64,000 bases of DNA from JAPOKJ01 sp031421635 (GCA_031421635.1 JANOPA010000085.1:1-64000), one strand, 5' to 3'; shown: positions 1 to 8,800, numbered from the stretch's first letter. Numbers and translations are program-made. Notes: generated by a model from the sequence alone, not told the origin.

Positions 1-1
1 C

Positions 2-319
2 TTCAGCCATCAAGATCGAGCCAATACGGAAAGAGAAAAATGGGGCTATGTAAAGGTTTAAACAGCCCCTGGTTCGGATCGTATCCTCGGCGCGACAATC
101 GTTGGTCCGCACGCGGGCGAATTGCTTGCGGAATTTAATCTTGCTGTAAAAAATAAGCTAGGCTTAAAGGCGATTCTCGGCACGATTCACCCTTACCCGA
201 CGTTCTCCGAGGCCAATAAAAGTGTTGCGACCGAATGGCGGAAGAAGTCGATACCGCAAAGACTGCTCCCGATTGCTCAGAGGTATTTCGCCTGGAAGCG
301 TGGCGCTCAAACCGTCTAG
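2..319 (+). pseudogene. C-terminal fragment of FAD-dependent disulfide oxidoreductase, with in-frame stop
   Basis: The reading frame entering from the left edge resembles the C-terminal dimerisation domain of mercuric-reductase/dihydrolipoamide-dehydrogenase-like flavoproteins: motifs RILGATIVGPHAGE, GLKAILGTIHPYPTFSEA and a basic tail ending WKRG. In this frame codon 59-61 is TAA, directly between YVKV and TAPGSDRILG, where relatives as I recall them continue with Leu (KVLT.PG.DRILG). A single T-to-A change in TTA would explain it. The rest of the gene, including FAD and NAD domains, lies outside the window. Family assignment is good; calling it a pseudogene depends on the TAA being real rather than a sequencing error. 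Confidence 0.7.
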
Positions 320-387
320 CCCGAGCTTTGCTCAATCGGTGCGGTTCGGTCAGTATGCGCAATCAAAGCGTCATTAGGACAAATTGA

Positions 388-786
388 ATGAAGATTATGA
401 AACTGCGCGCATGGGGCATTATTAGTTTGGTATTTGCTTCGAGCTTAGGCGGCTCGCAATGGCTTGCCGCGGAGCAAAAATTTCCAGATGTTCTCAATGT
501 AAAAGTCGTTGCGCGGGGCGATAGTATTTTCGATTTCGACGCCACGCTTTCGTCTCCCTACGATAGTGCTAAGCGCTACGCTGATGCCTTTCGGGTGATG
601 GACCGCGACGGCAAAGTTTACGCTGAGCGGGTTCTTCTTCATGATCATGCAAATGAGCAACCCTTTACCCGCGATCTGCACGGTGTCAAGATTCCGACCA
701 GCATTCGGCGAGTGATCGTACAGGGCAGGGATCAAAAGTTCGGTTACGGCGGCAAGACTTTTGAGCTTACTTTGCCTACTCGGTAA
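388..786 (+). CDS. Conserved exported protein of unknown function
   Basis: 132 residues with an N-terminal hydrophobic segment (about residues 8-27, ending LAAEQ) that looks like a signal peptide, so the product is probably periplasmic. The mature part has a VMDRDGKVYAERVLLHDHANEQPF block and a C-terminal YGGKTFELTLP block typical of a small beta-rich conserved family that I recognise only as hypothetical. It follows the broken flavoprotein by about 70 bp on the same strand and may once have been co-transcribed with it. No catalytic motif is visible. Confidence 0.7.
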   Translation: MKIMKLRAWGIISLVFASSLGGSQWLAAEQKFPDVLNVKVVARGDSIFDFDATLSSPYDSAKRYADAFRVMDRDGKVYAERVLLHDHANEQPFTRDLHGVKIPTSIRRVIVQGRDQKFGYGGKTFELTLPTR

Positions 787-975
787 GCAACTACGTTATT
801 GGCTCGTGCGCAGAGCGACGGGCATGCCCATGTTCGATCTACAACGTAAGGAATCGATCCGTTGCTTGACAAGCTAACGCGGCGAGAATGAACATTCCAC
901 TCTGCCCAGTGCAAGCTTTAGACCTGCTATTTGCTTCGACATGAATTTGTTTCGATATGATTTGAAAGTACCCCC

Positions 976-1464
976 ATGAATCCGACAGGCGTTATCCCTT
1001 TCTTGGGCTCCTCCAAGCGTGCCCTCACGTGCAGCTTGATTCTGCTGGCGCTGTTTGGCTGTGGAAGTGGAACTGGCACGCCTAGCGTTCCGGCTCAGAG
1101 CGCAATCCTTGCGGGCAGCCAGACCTGCGGCAAGACCAGTGTGAAGATCGGTCAAATTGCGACCCTTCAGACCCGCGCCCACGGCGTGACAGGCACGGCT
1201 AAGGTGATTGACAACTGCACGATTGAAGTGAGCAACTTTAACTACGATGGCGGGGGGCTGCCCGATGTTTTTGCCTACGGTGGCAAAGCGGGTAATTACG
1301 CTGCTGGCTTCGCAATAGGAAAAAACTTGTTCGGCACAAAAGTCACGAACGGCGCGGTCACGCTAACTTTGAAAGACGGCGACTTGGACAACCTCGATGG
1401 CCTCAGCATTTGGTGCGTTCGCGCTGGCGTGAGCTTTGGCGACGGTTTGTTTGTAAAGCCTTGA
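976..1464 (+). CDS. DM13-domain lipoprotein
   Basis: 162 residues. The N-terminus has a hydrophobic stretch ending in the lipobox LFGC (Cys about residue 29), so lipid-anchored export is likely. The mature part fits a DM13 domain: GVTGTAKVIDNCTIEVSNF, then GGGLPDVFAYGG, and a C-terminal LDGLSIWCVRAGVSFGDG with the conserved Cys. DM13 domains have been proposed to act in electron transfer; that role is family knowledge and not shown here. There is no clear Shine-Dalgarno before ATG 976. The gene converges on phnC, leaving only about 16 bp between stops. Confidence 0.75.
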   Translation: MNPTGVIPFLGSSKRALTCSLILLALFGCGSGTGTPSVPAQSAILAGSQTCGKTSVKIGQIATLQTRAHGVTGTAKVIDNCTIEVSNFNYDGGGLPDVFAYGGKAGNYAAGFAIGKNLFGTKVTNGAVTLTLKDGDLDNLDGLSIWCVRAGVSFGDGLFVKP

Positions 1465-1480
1465 GCCGCTTGACGCCGCT

Positions 1481-2242
1481 TCATAGCGAAGGGGCACCTT
1501 CGGGAATGTTTTTCGAGCTTGCGTAAATGTTGTCGAGGGTTTGCGTGTTCAGTGCCACCGTCCTCCCGTCAAAAATGAGGCGGCCCGCATTGAGGCCCAA
1601 TACGCGATCAGCATATTGCTTGGCAAACTCGGGTTGATGCAGGCTACAAATGACGGAGATGCGCCCGTTAGTTGTCGCACATGCAGCTTTCAAGACCGCT
1701 AACACCTCTGCCCCGATACGCGGATCGAGGCTCGCCACAGGCTCGTCGGCGATGATCAACCGGGGTCTCTGGGCCAGGGCCCGAGCAATGGCGACGCGCT
1801 GCTGTTGGCCGCCGGATAGGGTGTCGGCACGCTGGTCGGCATGCTCCAACAATCCCACCCGATCCAGGCATTCCAGGGCAAACAACTGGTCCTCGCGGGA
1901 GAACTGTCTGCTCCAGGCGCGCCAAACAGGCACCTGGCCTAAACGGCCAGCGAGCACGTTTTGCAAAGCGCTTATCCGATGCACCAAATTGAACTGCTGA
2001 AAAACCAAGGCAATGTTTGAGCGCTCGATGCCTGTCCTTTTTACAACATCGCTTCCGTTTAAAAACACCTGCCCGGAATCCATCTTTACGAGCCCACTGA
2101 GGCCTCGAAAAAGTGTGGTCTTGCCTGCGCCACTTGGTCCCAGTACGGCCACAAACTCACCGGTTTGAACTTTGAAACTAATCCCATCGATGACCTTCCG
2201 CCCCGCAAAGGTTTTGCGCACGTCTCGTACTTCAAGTGTCAT
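1481..2242 (-). CDS. phnC: Phosphonate/phosphite-type ABC transporter ATP-binding protein
   Basis: 253 residues from ATG 2242. Walker A is GPSGAGKTT, the signature is LSGGQQQR, Walker B is LIIADEP followed by VASLDP, and the switch His is in SLHQPEFA. The family is PhnC (importers of phosphonate, phosphite or related oxyanions at the inner membrane). An upstream ATG at 2266 exists, but ATG 2242 overlaps the phnE stop as TAATG, the usual sign of translational coupling, and starts with the expected MTLEVRDVRKTF. Last gene of the phnD-phnE-phnC operon. Confidence 0.88.
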   Translation of the reverse strand: MTLEVRDVRKTFAGRKVIDGISFKVQTGEFVAVLGPSGAGKTTLFRGLSGLVKMDSGQVFLNGSDVVKRTGIERSNIALVFQQFNLVHRISALQNVLAGRLGQVPVWRAWSRQFSREDQLFALECLDRVGLLEHADQRADTLSGGQQQRVAIARALAQRPRLIIADEPVASLDPRIGAEVLAVLKAACATTNGRISVICSLHQPEFAKQYADRVLGLNAGRLIFDGRTVALNTQTLDNIYASSKNIPEGAPSL

Positions 2243-3066
2243 TACACGAGCCGCTTTCTCATCCATGCGCTGAACTGGTCAATCAACGTGACCACGACCA
2301 AGATAAGCGCAATGATCGTGAACAGTCTCGGAAAATCAAGCAAATCCATACTGTTTTTAAGCTCTAGGCCAATGCCCCCTGCGCCCACCACCCCAAGCAC
2401 GGTCGAGGCGCGAACATTAAACTCCCACCAAAATAGGGTCGTCGACATCAGTACCGGGATTACGTCTGGGAGCAGGGCGTAAAAAATTGCGCTAAAGCGC
2501 CCCGCACCCGTGGTGCGTGCCGCATCATAGGGCCCCAAGTTCGCATTTTCCAGGTGATCAGCAAAGAACTTGGCTGCGCTTCCCCAGGTATGTAGCGCAA
2601 TACCAATCACCCCTGCAAAAGGCCCCAGTCCTACCGCAGCTACGAAAAGCAGCGCGAACACAAAAGAATCGATGCCTCGCAAGGCATTGAGAAACCAACG
2701 CGCGGGGAGGTAGGCTCTTGGGAACGGTGTGAGCGTTCTACAAGCCAAGAGGGCCATGGGAATGGCCAACAGTGTTGCGGCGGTGGTACCGATCGCTGCC
2801 ATCGCCACCGTTTCAGCAATCCTAAGCAAAAAAAGTGGCATCTCATCAAGTTTGGGCGGCCAAGCCTGAAGCAGCCAACTCCCAAGCTTTGGTAGGCCGG
2901 TGACGAGCCGGACAATGTCTACTTCAGCGAGCCTCCAGGAGATGGCGTAGAAGGCCAACATCAGGATGAGGATCGCTAAAAACTTGATCCGGCTTCGCGA
3001 GCGTGTCGCTGCGCCTATCGCAAGAGCACGCTGCGCGCGCTGGTAAGAATGCGGCTCGCTACGCAA
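2242..3066 (-). CDS. phnE: Phosphonate-type ABC transporter permease
   Basis: An inner-membrane permease with several hydrophobic segments and the C-terminal GVVGAGGIGLELKNSMDLLDF block, the EAA-like loop of PhnE that contacts the ATPase. The frame stays open upstream to 3294, but that extension overlaps phnD in a different frame and is not membrane-like. I choose TTG 3066: it lies one base after the phnD TGA and has an AAGGG Shine-Dalgarno five bases before it, giving 274 residues, a normal PhnE length. An in-frame ATG at 3123 is the alternative. Confidence 0.85.
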   Translation of the reverse strand: MRSEPHSYQRAQRALAIGAATRSRSRIKFLAILILMLAFYAISWRLAEVDIVRLVTGLPKLGSWLLQAWPPKLDEMPLFLLRIAETVAMAAIGTTAATLLAIPMALLACRTLTPFPRAYLPARWFLNALRGIDSFVFALLFVAAVGLGPFAGVIGIALHTWGSAAKFFADHLENANLGPYDAARTTGAGRFSAIFYALLPDVIPVLMSTTLFWWEFNVRASTVLGVVGAGGIGLELKNSMDLLDFPRLFTIIALILVVVTLIDQFSAWMRKRLV

Positions 3067-3067
3067 G

Positions 3068-3955
3068 TCAGCCCTTGGGCTTAATCTTGCCCACAGCCAT
3101 ACCGGCCTTTTCAATGCTTGCATATGAAGCGTGGGTCGCTGGCACGAAACCAGTGTAGCGGGCGGGCAGCAAGAGCTTGGCCTGCTCAACCGAGATGGCG
3201 GTGAGGATGGTTTGAATCTGCTTGGCGCGCTCCGGAGAGGTTGTCTTCGGCACAGCGATGGCGTCGTTCGGCAAAGGATCAGAAGTCCAAACAATTTTGC
3301 TGGCCTCAGCTTTAATCCGGCCGGAGGCGATCATGGCGTTTCGATTGCGGTCAAAGTCGGTGGCGAGATCTACCTGGCCAGCCTGCACGGCAATTTCGTT
3401 GGCCGGGTGAGAGGCACCTTCACGATACTTCCAAAATGTTTTCGGATCAATCTTCCACACTTCTTTGGCATACCAAGTGGGGATCAGCCAACCCGAGGTC
3501 GACCCCACATCTGCAAATGAAATAGACAGGCCCCTGCTATCGTCTGGAAACTTCATAATTTTCGAGTCGGCCCCTGCGATGACGATGGCGTGGTAAAACG
3601 GTTTTTCATCATATTTCACAGTGGCGATCGCTTGGCAATCGGTACTATTATTGGCAATGATGTAGCCCCAAGGCCCCATCCAAGCAAGATCCAACTGACC
3701 AGAACCCATAGCGACCGCGAGGCCAGCCCAATCGGTGGTGGTGAACAACTCAAAATCGACCTTAAGTTGCTCGGCCAAGTGGGCAAAAATGGGTGTGTAG
3801 GCCTTCTTGGTATCTTCGGCGCTTGGGAGAAAAGGCCCAACACCAAAGCGTAACTTGGGTTTGTGTTGAGCCAGAAGTGGCGTGCTTTTGAACAGCAGCG
3901 TGAGACTAGAAACCGCGAGGGCGTCGCCCACAATTCGTCGACGAATTGAATTCAT
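3068..3955 (-). CDS. phnD: Phosphate/phosphite/phosphonate-binding periplasmic protein
   Basis: 295 residues. The N-terminus MNSIRRRIVGDALAVSS plus a hydrophobic stretch ending LLAQ is a signal peptide for export, with a double-Arg start that may use Tat or Sec. Mature motifs RFGVGPFLPSAEDTKKAYTPI, LDLAWMGPWGY and ISFADVGSTSGWLIPTW are typical of the PhnD/PtxB/TauT-like binding fold; the GSTSG loop usually contacts the phosphorus oxyanion. First gene of a D-E-C operon. No C-P lyase, phosphonatase or phosphite dehydrogenase is nearby, so the substrate cannot be fixed from context. Confidence 0.87.
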   Translation of the reverse strand: MNSIRRRIVGDALAVSSLTLLFKSTPLLAQHKPKLRFGVGPFLPSAEDTKKAYTPIFAHLAEQLKVDFELFTTTDWAGLAVAMGSGQLDLAWMGPWGYIIANNSTDCQAIATVKYDEKPFYHAIVIAGADSKIMKFPDDSRGLSISFADVGSTSGWLIPTWYAKEVWKIDPKTFWKYREGASHPANEIAVQAGQVDLATDFDRNRNAMIASGRIKAEASKIVWTSDPLPNDAIAVPKTTSPERAKQIQTILTAISVEQAKLLLPARYTGFVPATHASYASIEKAGMAVGKIKPKG

Positions 3956-4127
3956 GAAAACCTTTGAAATTTTTAGACGATGTGATTAGCGAGCAAGTGC
4001 TAATTCAATGCGTGCGGGCGAGAGCATAACGTATCTCTTGCACGGCTAGTCAGTCTAATGAAGATGCGAAGGCCTTACACGTTCAGGAAGCGTTGGTCTT
4101 GCTGAAACTAAGTCGCGAGTCCGCGCT

Positions 4128-4192
4128 GTGATCGACGCAAATGTGTTGTTGAATACCCGGCTTTTGCATGTAAAGCTGTAAGCGTCGATCAC
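4128..4192. repeat. 11-bp perfect inverted repeat in the phnD/DUF3179 divergent promoter
   Basis: GTGATCGACGC (4128-4138) and its exact reverse complement GCGTCGATCAC (4182-4192) flank 43 bp of AT-richer sequence. They lie in the 294-bp gap between the start of phnD (minus) and the DUF3179 gene (plus). The arrangement could form a cruciform, act as a looped pair of regulator half-sites, or be the ends of a tiny mobile element; nothing else in the gap is recognisable. Confidence 0.6.
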
Positions 4193-4249
4193 CCAAGGCG
4201 ACTGCTTGGCAGGCCTGCGTCTGCGGGAGTATCGGCACAGGCTCAAGAA

Positions 4250-5791
4250 ATGTACTTACGACGATGCAGCTTCTCCCTCAAATTGCTCGCCAAGGCGCTT
4301 CTTGTCGCCGCTGTTTGCGGTGGATTGAATCAACCCCTTGTTGCACAACCTCTTGTTGCGCATCCTCTCTTGGCTCAGTCGAAGGTTCAGCCTAAACCCC
4401 TTGACGTCCCAGAAAGCTCTACTCGGGCCGAGATGCAGGGATCACCGACAGATTCTAAAACGCTCGCCCAGGTACCCATTACGGCATTCGCTGGGATGAT
4501 GGACTCCAACACTAAGCTGTCGCAACTGTCTCTCAATAAGGTCATAGCCGGCTGGCGGAGTAGCTACACACCGATGTTTTTAGAAATGTTCGGGCTCATG
4601 CCCAATAATTACACTGAATCGTTAGCCCTTGAGCACTTGATGAAAGCCTCGGGGCTTCAGACCCGCGACTTGAATGCCTTGTACGAATGGGCCTGGGCGC
4701 AGGACTTGGCGCTTCACCCGGACTACGCCGAGTTCAAGGCACAATTGTACGAATTGATTGATCCTCGTTTTCGGGAGTATTTTGAGAAGCGCCCCAAGAC
4801 CTCCATTCGTCTGGACGAAATTCGCTGGGGCGGTGTGCGCCGTGACGGCATTCCGCCGCTTAAAAACCCCACCATGATCAGCGCACAGGCGGCCACCTAT
4901 CTGGCGGACAGTGCCATCGTGTTTGGGGTGGCCTTGCCTCGCTCTTTAACGCCGGGTGCGCCAGGTACGGCCAGTCATCCGGCTAGCGACGTACGTGCCT
5001 ACCCGAAGCGAATTATGGCTTGGCATGAAATGTTCAAAGACCGTATCGCTGGGCGAGACATTAATGGTGTCTACTGCACGCTATGTGGCGCGATGATTTT
5101 GTACGACACTACAGTCAACGGCGTGCAACACGAGCTAGGGACGAGCGGCTTTCTCTATCGCTCCAATAAATTAATGTACGACCACGCCACCAAGTCGCTG
5201 TGGTCGACCTTTGATGGCGCGCCTGTGGTTGGGCCTTTGGTGGGTAAAGGCATCGTCTTACCCTCTCTCTATGTCGTCACGACGACGTGGGGGGAATGGA
5301 AGAAACGTCACCCCGACACTACTGTGCTCTCGCTCCAAACCGGTCATGATCGTGACTACAGCGAAGGCGCGGCTTACCGCAACTACTTTGCCAGTGATCG
5401 TCTGATGTTTGGCGTACCTAAACTCGATGCTCGTCTACCCAACAAAGCAGAAGTACTGGCCCTGCGCTCCAATGAGGCCTCTGCTTCGCCACTCGCGATT
5501 GCCGCAGATTTCTTATTGAAGAACCCAACCCATCACGACCGTCATGGGAGTCGCAATGTGGTCGTGCTGACAGACTCCACCGGTGCGAATCGAGTCTACG
5601 AAAGCGCAAACCTACGCTTTGTTAACTATGATCGTAAAAGCTCGGTGCAAGACTCCAACGGCGGCGCGTGGAGCGTTGAGGAAGACCGGCTAGTCGGCTC
5701 AGGCAGCCAAACGATGAAGCGCCTTCCCGCCCATCGCGCATTTTGGTTCGGCTGGTATTCGGCCTACCCCCAGACTCGGCTGGTGCAGTGA
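4250..5791 (+). CDS. DUF3179 domain-containing exported protein
   Basis: 513 residues. A signal-peptide-like N-terminus (about residues 8-30) is followed by a three-fold QPLVA-type repeat, then a helical region. The DUF3179 domain covers about residues 195-505: WGGVRRDGIPPL, RIMAWHEMFKDRIAG, YCTLCGAMILYD with a CxxC, and DHATKSLWSTFDG. Function is unknown. It is divergent from phnD. The start ATG 4250 has no strong Shine-Dalgarno but gives a sensible export signal. The CxxC and exported state hint at a redox or metal role, which is inference only. Confidence 0.85.
   Translation: MYLRRCSFSLKLLAKALLVAAVCGGLNQPLVAQPLVAHPLLAQSKVQPKPLDVPESSTRAEMQGSPTDSKTLAQVPITAFAGMMDSNTKLSQLSLNKVIAGWRSSYTPMFLEMFGLMPNNYTESLALEHLMKASGLQTRDLNALYEWAWAQDLALHPDYAEFKAQLYELIDPRFREYFEKRPKTSIRLDEIRWGGVRRDGIPPLKNPTMISAQAATYLADSAIVFGVALPRSLTPGAPGTASHPASDVRAYPKRIMAWHEMFKDRIAGRDINGVYCTLCGAMILYDTTVNGVQHELGTSGFLYRSNKLMYDHATKSLWSTFDGAPVVGPLVGKGIVLPSLYVVTTTWGEWKKRHPDTTVLSLQTGHDRDYSEGAAYRNYFASDRLMFGVPKLDARLPNKAEVLALRSNEASASPLAIAADFLLKNPTHHDRHGSRNVVVLTDSTGANRVYESANLRFVNYDRKSSVQDSNGGAWSVEEDRLVGSGSQTMKRLPAHRAFWFGWYSAYPQTRLVQ
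4331..4375 (+). repeat. In-frame 15-bp tandem repeat (3 units)
   Basis: Three 15-bp units beginning CAACCCCTTG, CAACCTCTTG and CATCCTCTCT encode QPLVA-QPLVA-HPLLA just after the signal peptide of the DUF3179 protein. The unit length keeps the frame, so copy-number change would alter only linker length. Confidence 0.75.
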
Positions 5792-5893
5792 TAGTCTCCT
5801 GTCCCGTTGATGTGTCCTCTCTATTGTGATTCGGAATGGACGCTTCCAGAGGGTTTGGCGTTGTACTATGGTGTCAACGCCTCAGGAGAAAAC

Positions 5894-7105
5894 ATGGCCA
5901 GAATTGACGACATACCGGAGCCAACTCGAACAGCGGTGAGTGCACTGCCCTGTCCGACTTTCGAAACTATCCCGTTTGTTCGCGGAGTCCCGTTGAATAA
6001 GCGGCGAGTGGCAATGGTCAGTAGCGCGGCATTGATCAAGCGGGACGAGAAGCCTTTTTCCATCGGTTCCGGCGAGTATCGAGCGTTGCCTAAGGGTTTG
6101 AGTGCCGCTGATCTATTGATTAGCCATGTGTCGATTAATTTTGATCGCGCTGGCTTTCAGCGGGATCTCAATGTTGTGTTCCCGATAGATCGCTTGCAAG
6201 AGCTAGCCAGTGATGGCTTGATTGGAAGTGTGGCTTACACTCATTACACCGTAATGGGATCGACCGATCCGATCATGATGGTCGAAACGGCTGATGCTCT
6301 GGCCGCAGCAATGCTTGCGGACAGCGTCGACGCGGTCCTCCTTTTACCCGTTTGACCCTTGTGTACGCGCGCCGTGAGCGCGCTTGCACACATGCTGGAA
6401 GAACGCGGCCTATCGACGACGGTTATTGGTTTGGTACTGCCTCATCTTGAAAAAACCAAGCCCCCGCGGGCCTTAATGGTGCCGTTCATGCTTGGGCGAC
6501 CTTTGGGTGAGCCCAATGACGTGGTTTTCCAAAAAAGGGTATTGCTTCAAGCGCTTAAACTGCTAGAAAATGAGAAGGGACCAGTTGTTCTCGAAAGCTT
6601 CCCGGACGATAATCCGAGTGCCATTGATCGCTTGAATTGGCAGCCGACAGTTGCACTTCCAAAACCGAACTTGCCGAGTAATTCTAAAGCGTGGGAAGAG
6701 TTATTTCGCGACGAACTTGCCTTGATGTTACCGGCTTGGGAGCGATTCAAACAGAGGTTTGGTCGTACGACCGTAGGCCTGGCGGGGCAAGGGGTTGAAG
6801 CTTGGCCGGGCTTTGTAGTAGCGGCTCTCGATGGTGCCTTGCCTACTGTTGCGTTACATGATTCAAGCGCATTAGCTACGCGCTTTTTGGTGGACGATAT
6901 CAAGGCGCTCTACGGCGAAGCTGTGCAAGCAGAGGGCGAGCCGCCCTCTGCGCGCCAGATCGATTCATGGTTTTGGCGTGATACTTTGGCGGGTCGATTA
7001 TTGCTGGCTTTGCGCTCGTCTGCTATGCAAAGCGAGAACAATGCTCTTAAGACAGTAGGAGCGAGATTTTTTGTGCCGGTGCCTTATCTGCCGGTGACGG
7101 TGTAG
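5894..7105 (+). CDS. Selenoprotein, glycine/betaine/sarcosine/D-proline reductase B family, read through UGA 6353
   Basis: Two open frames (to 6355 and from 6359) lie in the same frame, separated only by TGA 6353-6355. Together they give 403 residues resembling the PrdB/GrdB family: IPFVRGVPLNKRRVAMVSSAAL, a DRLQELASDGLIGSVA block, then DAVLLLPV-Sec-PLCTRAVSALAHMLEERG and PPRALMVPFMLGRPLGEP. The recoded residue is number 154, in a UxxC motif. The start is ATG 5894, with AGGAG (5883-5887) six bases upstream; an upstream in-frame ATG at 5807 lacks this. A hairpin follows the UGA at SECIS distance. The family includes Cys versions and selenoproteins in proteobacteria; substrate here is unknown. 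Prediction programs would split it into two genes. Confidence 0.8.
6360..6392 (+). promoter_or_regulatory. SECIS-like hairpin downstream of UGA 6353
   Basis: A 33-nt stem-loop starts five bases after the UGA: outer stem TGTGT/ACACA, a C-G and a G-U pair flanked by two mismatches, inner stem GCGC/GCGC, and a seven-base apical loop CGTGAGC (6373-6379). The loop lies 20-26 nt from the UGA, within the range where bacterial SECIS elements bind SelB. It falls inside coding sequence, as is normal in bacteria. Folding energy was not computed. Confidence 0.6.
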
Positions 7106-7308
7106 TGCACTTGATTGTCGCGATGAATCTATAGAGGCAGTCGATCGACGACATACTTACGCACTTGGGCCTGTCTCAGATCAAGTTGAGATCCTGTTTA
7201 AACTGCTAAAGGAAATGCTAGGAAAAGTCGTGTGCCACCCTCATGCGTGGGGGTAGGCCTAATGCTGCCCCTGTGCTACATCGCTACGCGTTGTGCAATC
7301 GCCAATCC

Positions 7309-7569
7309 CTAACCACCGATACCACCACTTACGCGTTTCATGGGTGGGTCGCGTAGAGAGCGCCCCTGCTCCAAACGCTCAATAAGTTGCAGGTCGCCTT
7401 CAAGCTCGTCTAATCGAAAACGTTCGCGATGCTGCACTTCGTCCTTAGATTGCAGGGCAGCCATTTCGTAGATCTGTTGGGACAAGCGCTGCACCTCATC
7501 GCTCTGGGCAAGCGCTGGCACCACCAGACGGTCTCGGCTTGGCCCATCGCCAAAGGAATTTCGATTCAA
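7309..7569 (-). CDS. Unrecognised short reading frame, possibly a gene remnant
   Basis: 86 residues from a TTG; the frame is charged (QSKDEVQHRERFRLDELEGDLQLIERLEQGRSL) and could form a helix. The open frame continues upstream without a good start or Shine-Dalgarno and then meets a run of T's near 7590, so it may be the tail of a lost gene. I do not recognise a family. It is listed because the composition is more protein-like than the shadow frames around it. Confidence 0.25.
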   Translation of the reverse strand: MNRNSFGDGPSRDRLVVPALAQSDEVQRLSQQIYEMAALQSKDEVQHRERFRLDELEGDLQLIERLEQGRSLRDPPMKRVSGGIGG

Positions 7570-7857
7570 GGCTTTGGCGTTAGGAAGCGCATTTTTTTTT
7601 AATTGTCGCGTTGATTAGAATACGAAACAAGGATTCACATCGCGTCCCAATACATCGAAACCTTTCCGTCGATTATTCCGATTGCTACCGTTGAGCTATG
7701 TCCACCTTGTTCTAACCGATCAGACGGATGCACCCTTTTGCTTTCGTTGTATTTTTGCCAGCAACAGACTAAACCAGGGGTCAAATAGGGGGTTAAATGT
7801 CTTGGATTTAAAAAATGCTTATGAATCAATTGGTTAGACGACTATTCAGGCTGACCC
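7570..7857. other. AT-rich non-coding stretch
   Basis: About 290 bp without a credible gene on either strand. It has a T8-9 run near 7590 and is lower in GC than its flanks. It separates the remnant frame from the hairpin cluster ahead of the group II intron. Confidence 0.4.
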
Positions 7858-7975
7858 CTCCTCCGCCAAATGAAAAGGGCCCGCGAATGCGGGCTCTTTG
7901 CATTTGGTGGAGGAGAGCACAAGCCCTGCGGCTTGTGCGCGGGGGATTCGAAGCGATTCGCTTGCAAGCGAATCG
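7858..7975. repeat. Cluster of three strong inverted repeats
   Basis: First, CTCCTCCGCCAAATG (7858-7872) pairs with CATTTGGTGGAGGAG (7901-7915) with one G-T wobble; inside is a second stem GGGCCCGC/GCGGGC flanked by A and T runs that would act as a terminator in either direction. Second, GCACAAGCC-CTGC-GGCTTGTGC (7917-7938). Third, the palindrome CGATTCGCTTG/CAAGCGAATCG (7954-7975). There is no gene here. The block resembles a repetitive extragenic or mobile palindromic unit, but I cannot name a family. Confidence 0.65.
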
Positions 7976-8138
7976 GCGGCCTGCGCGAAGGGACACGACC
8001 GCAGGGAGTGCCTTGAGTGTAGGCGAATCCCGGCTTGCGCGCGAGCGGTGACGCAAATTCGGTCTTTCGTGAAAATCAGGTGTTGCCTGAAAAATTTAAC
8101 GGCTGACATAAACGGCGCGCAACGGTTCCCCGCCGGGG

Positions 8139-8174
8139 CCAAAGTGTGCGAGGGCTTGTCCTTGCACACTTTGG
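8139..8174. repeat. 11-bp inverted repeat just upstream of the intron
   Basis: CCAAAGTGTGC (8139-8149) and GCACACTTTGG (8164-8174) are perfect reverse complements around a 14-base centre. The intron 5' end is 41 bp further on. Some group II introns insert beside terminator- or attC-like hairpins, so this may be part of the insertion target. Confidence 0.6.
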
Positions 8175-8800
8175 ACCTTTCACAGGTGCTACCCGCGTCC
8201 GTTTCATGGATTGGTGTGCGCCCAGCACGGGCGCGAATTTATGGGGTGCAAGTCCCCTGTGGGAGAACCGAAATGAACTCATAGAGATCATTGTAACCAC
8301 TAGCCGAGGGCAAGGGCTGGCTCGCGAGGGTTGGTCTGGAGAAAGCCTGAGTGCTAACGTCCGAGACGACGAACAGAAACCCCATATAAGGCTTGTAGCG
8401 TTGTGGCGAGCAGGCACTTGACTGCGAAGCCCACGGTTCGACGCTTGAGGTAAATGGGGCGTTTGTGCACGGACAGTTCGCGCATCTTAACCAGGGAGAT
8501 CTGCGCCGCGAGCGGCGCGCCTGTCTGACGATATTCACCGGTAGGGGAGACCCGGTACACCAAAGCTCCAAGCGCCGCTCGCGTGCTGCCCGCGACGTGT
8601 CGAAGAAACCGGCAGCAATCGTCAGTTCAGTCGCGCAGCGCGCCCTGTAGCAATGCAGCGGCGTGACGGAGCAGAAGTCAGCAGAGGTCGTAGTAGGTAC
8701 CGAGGTGTCTTGGGGTACTGAAGGGCCGAACAACGAGAGCATGAGGAGCAGGTGTGTGGGTCTCAGTGACATCGATCAAGCCCGACCGGGCGAGATGTGA

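Noticed and set aside
3067..3294. N-terminal extension of PhnE to 3294
   Set aside because: It overlaps phnD over its whole length in another frame and is not hydrophobic.
5807..6355. The two halves of the reductase B gene as two separate genes
   Set aside because: Both are in one frame, only a TGA lies between them, the family alignment runs across it, and the second half has no Shine-Dalgarno at its TTG.
7858..7975. A tRNA on the minus strand, suggested by a TTCGAATCC-like arm and a CCTCCACCA end
   Set aside because: No acceptor partner, D-arm or anticodon arm can be formed upstream.
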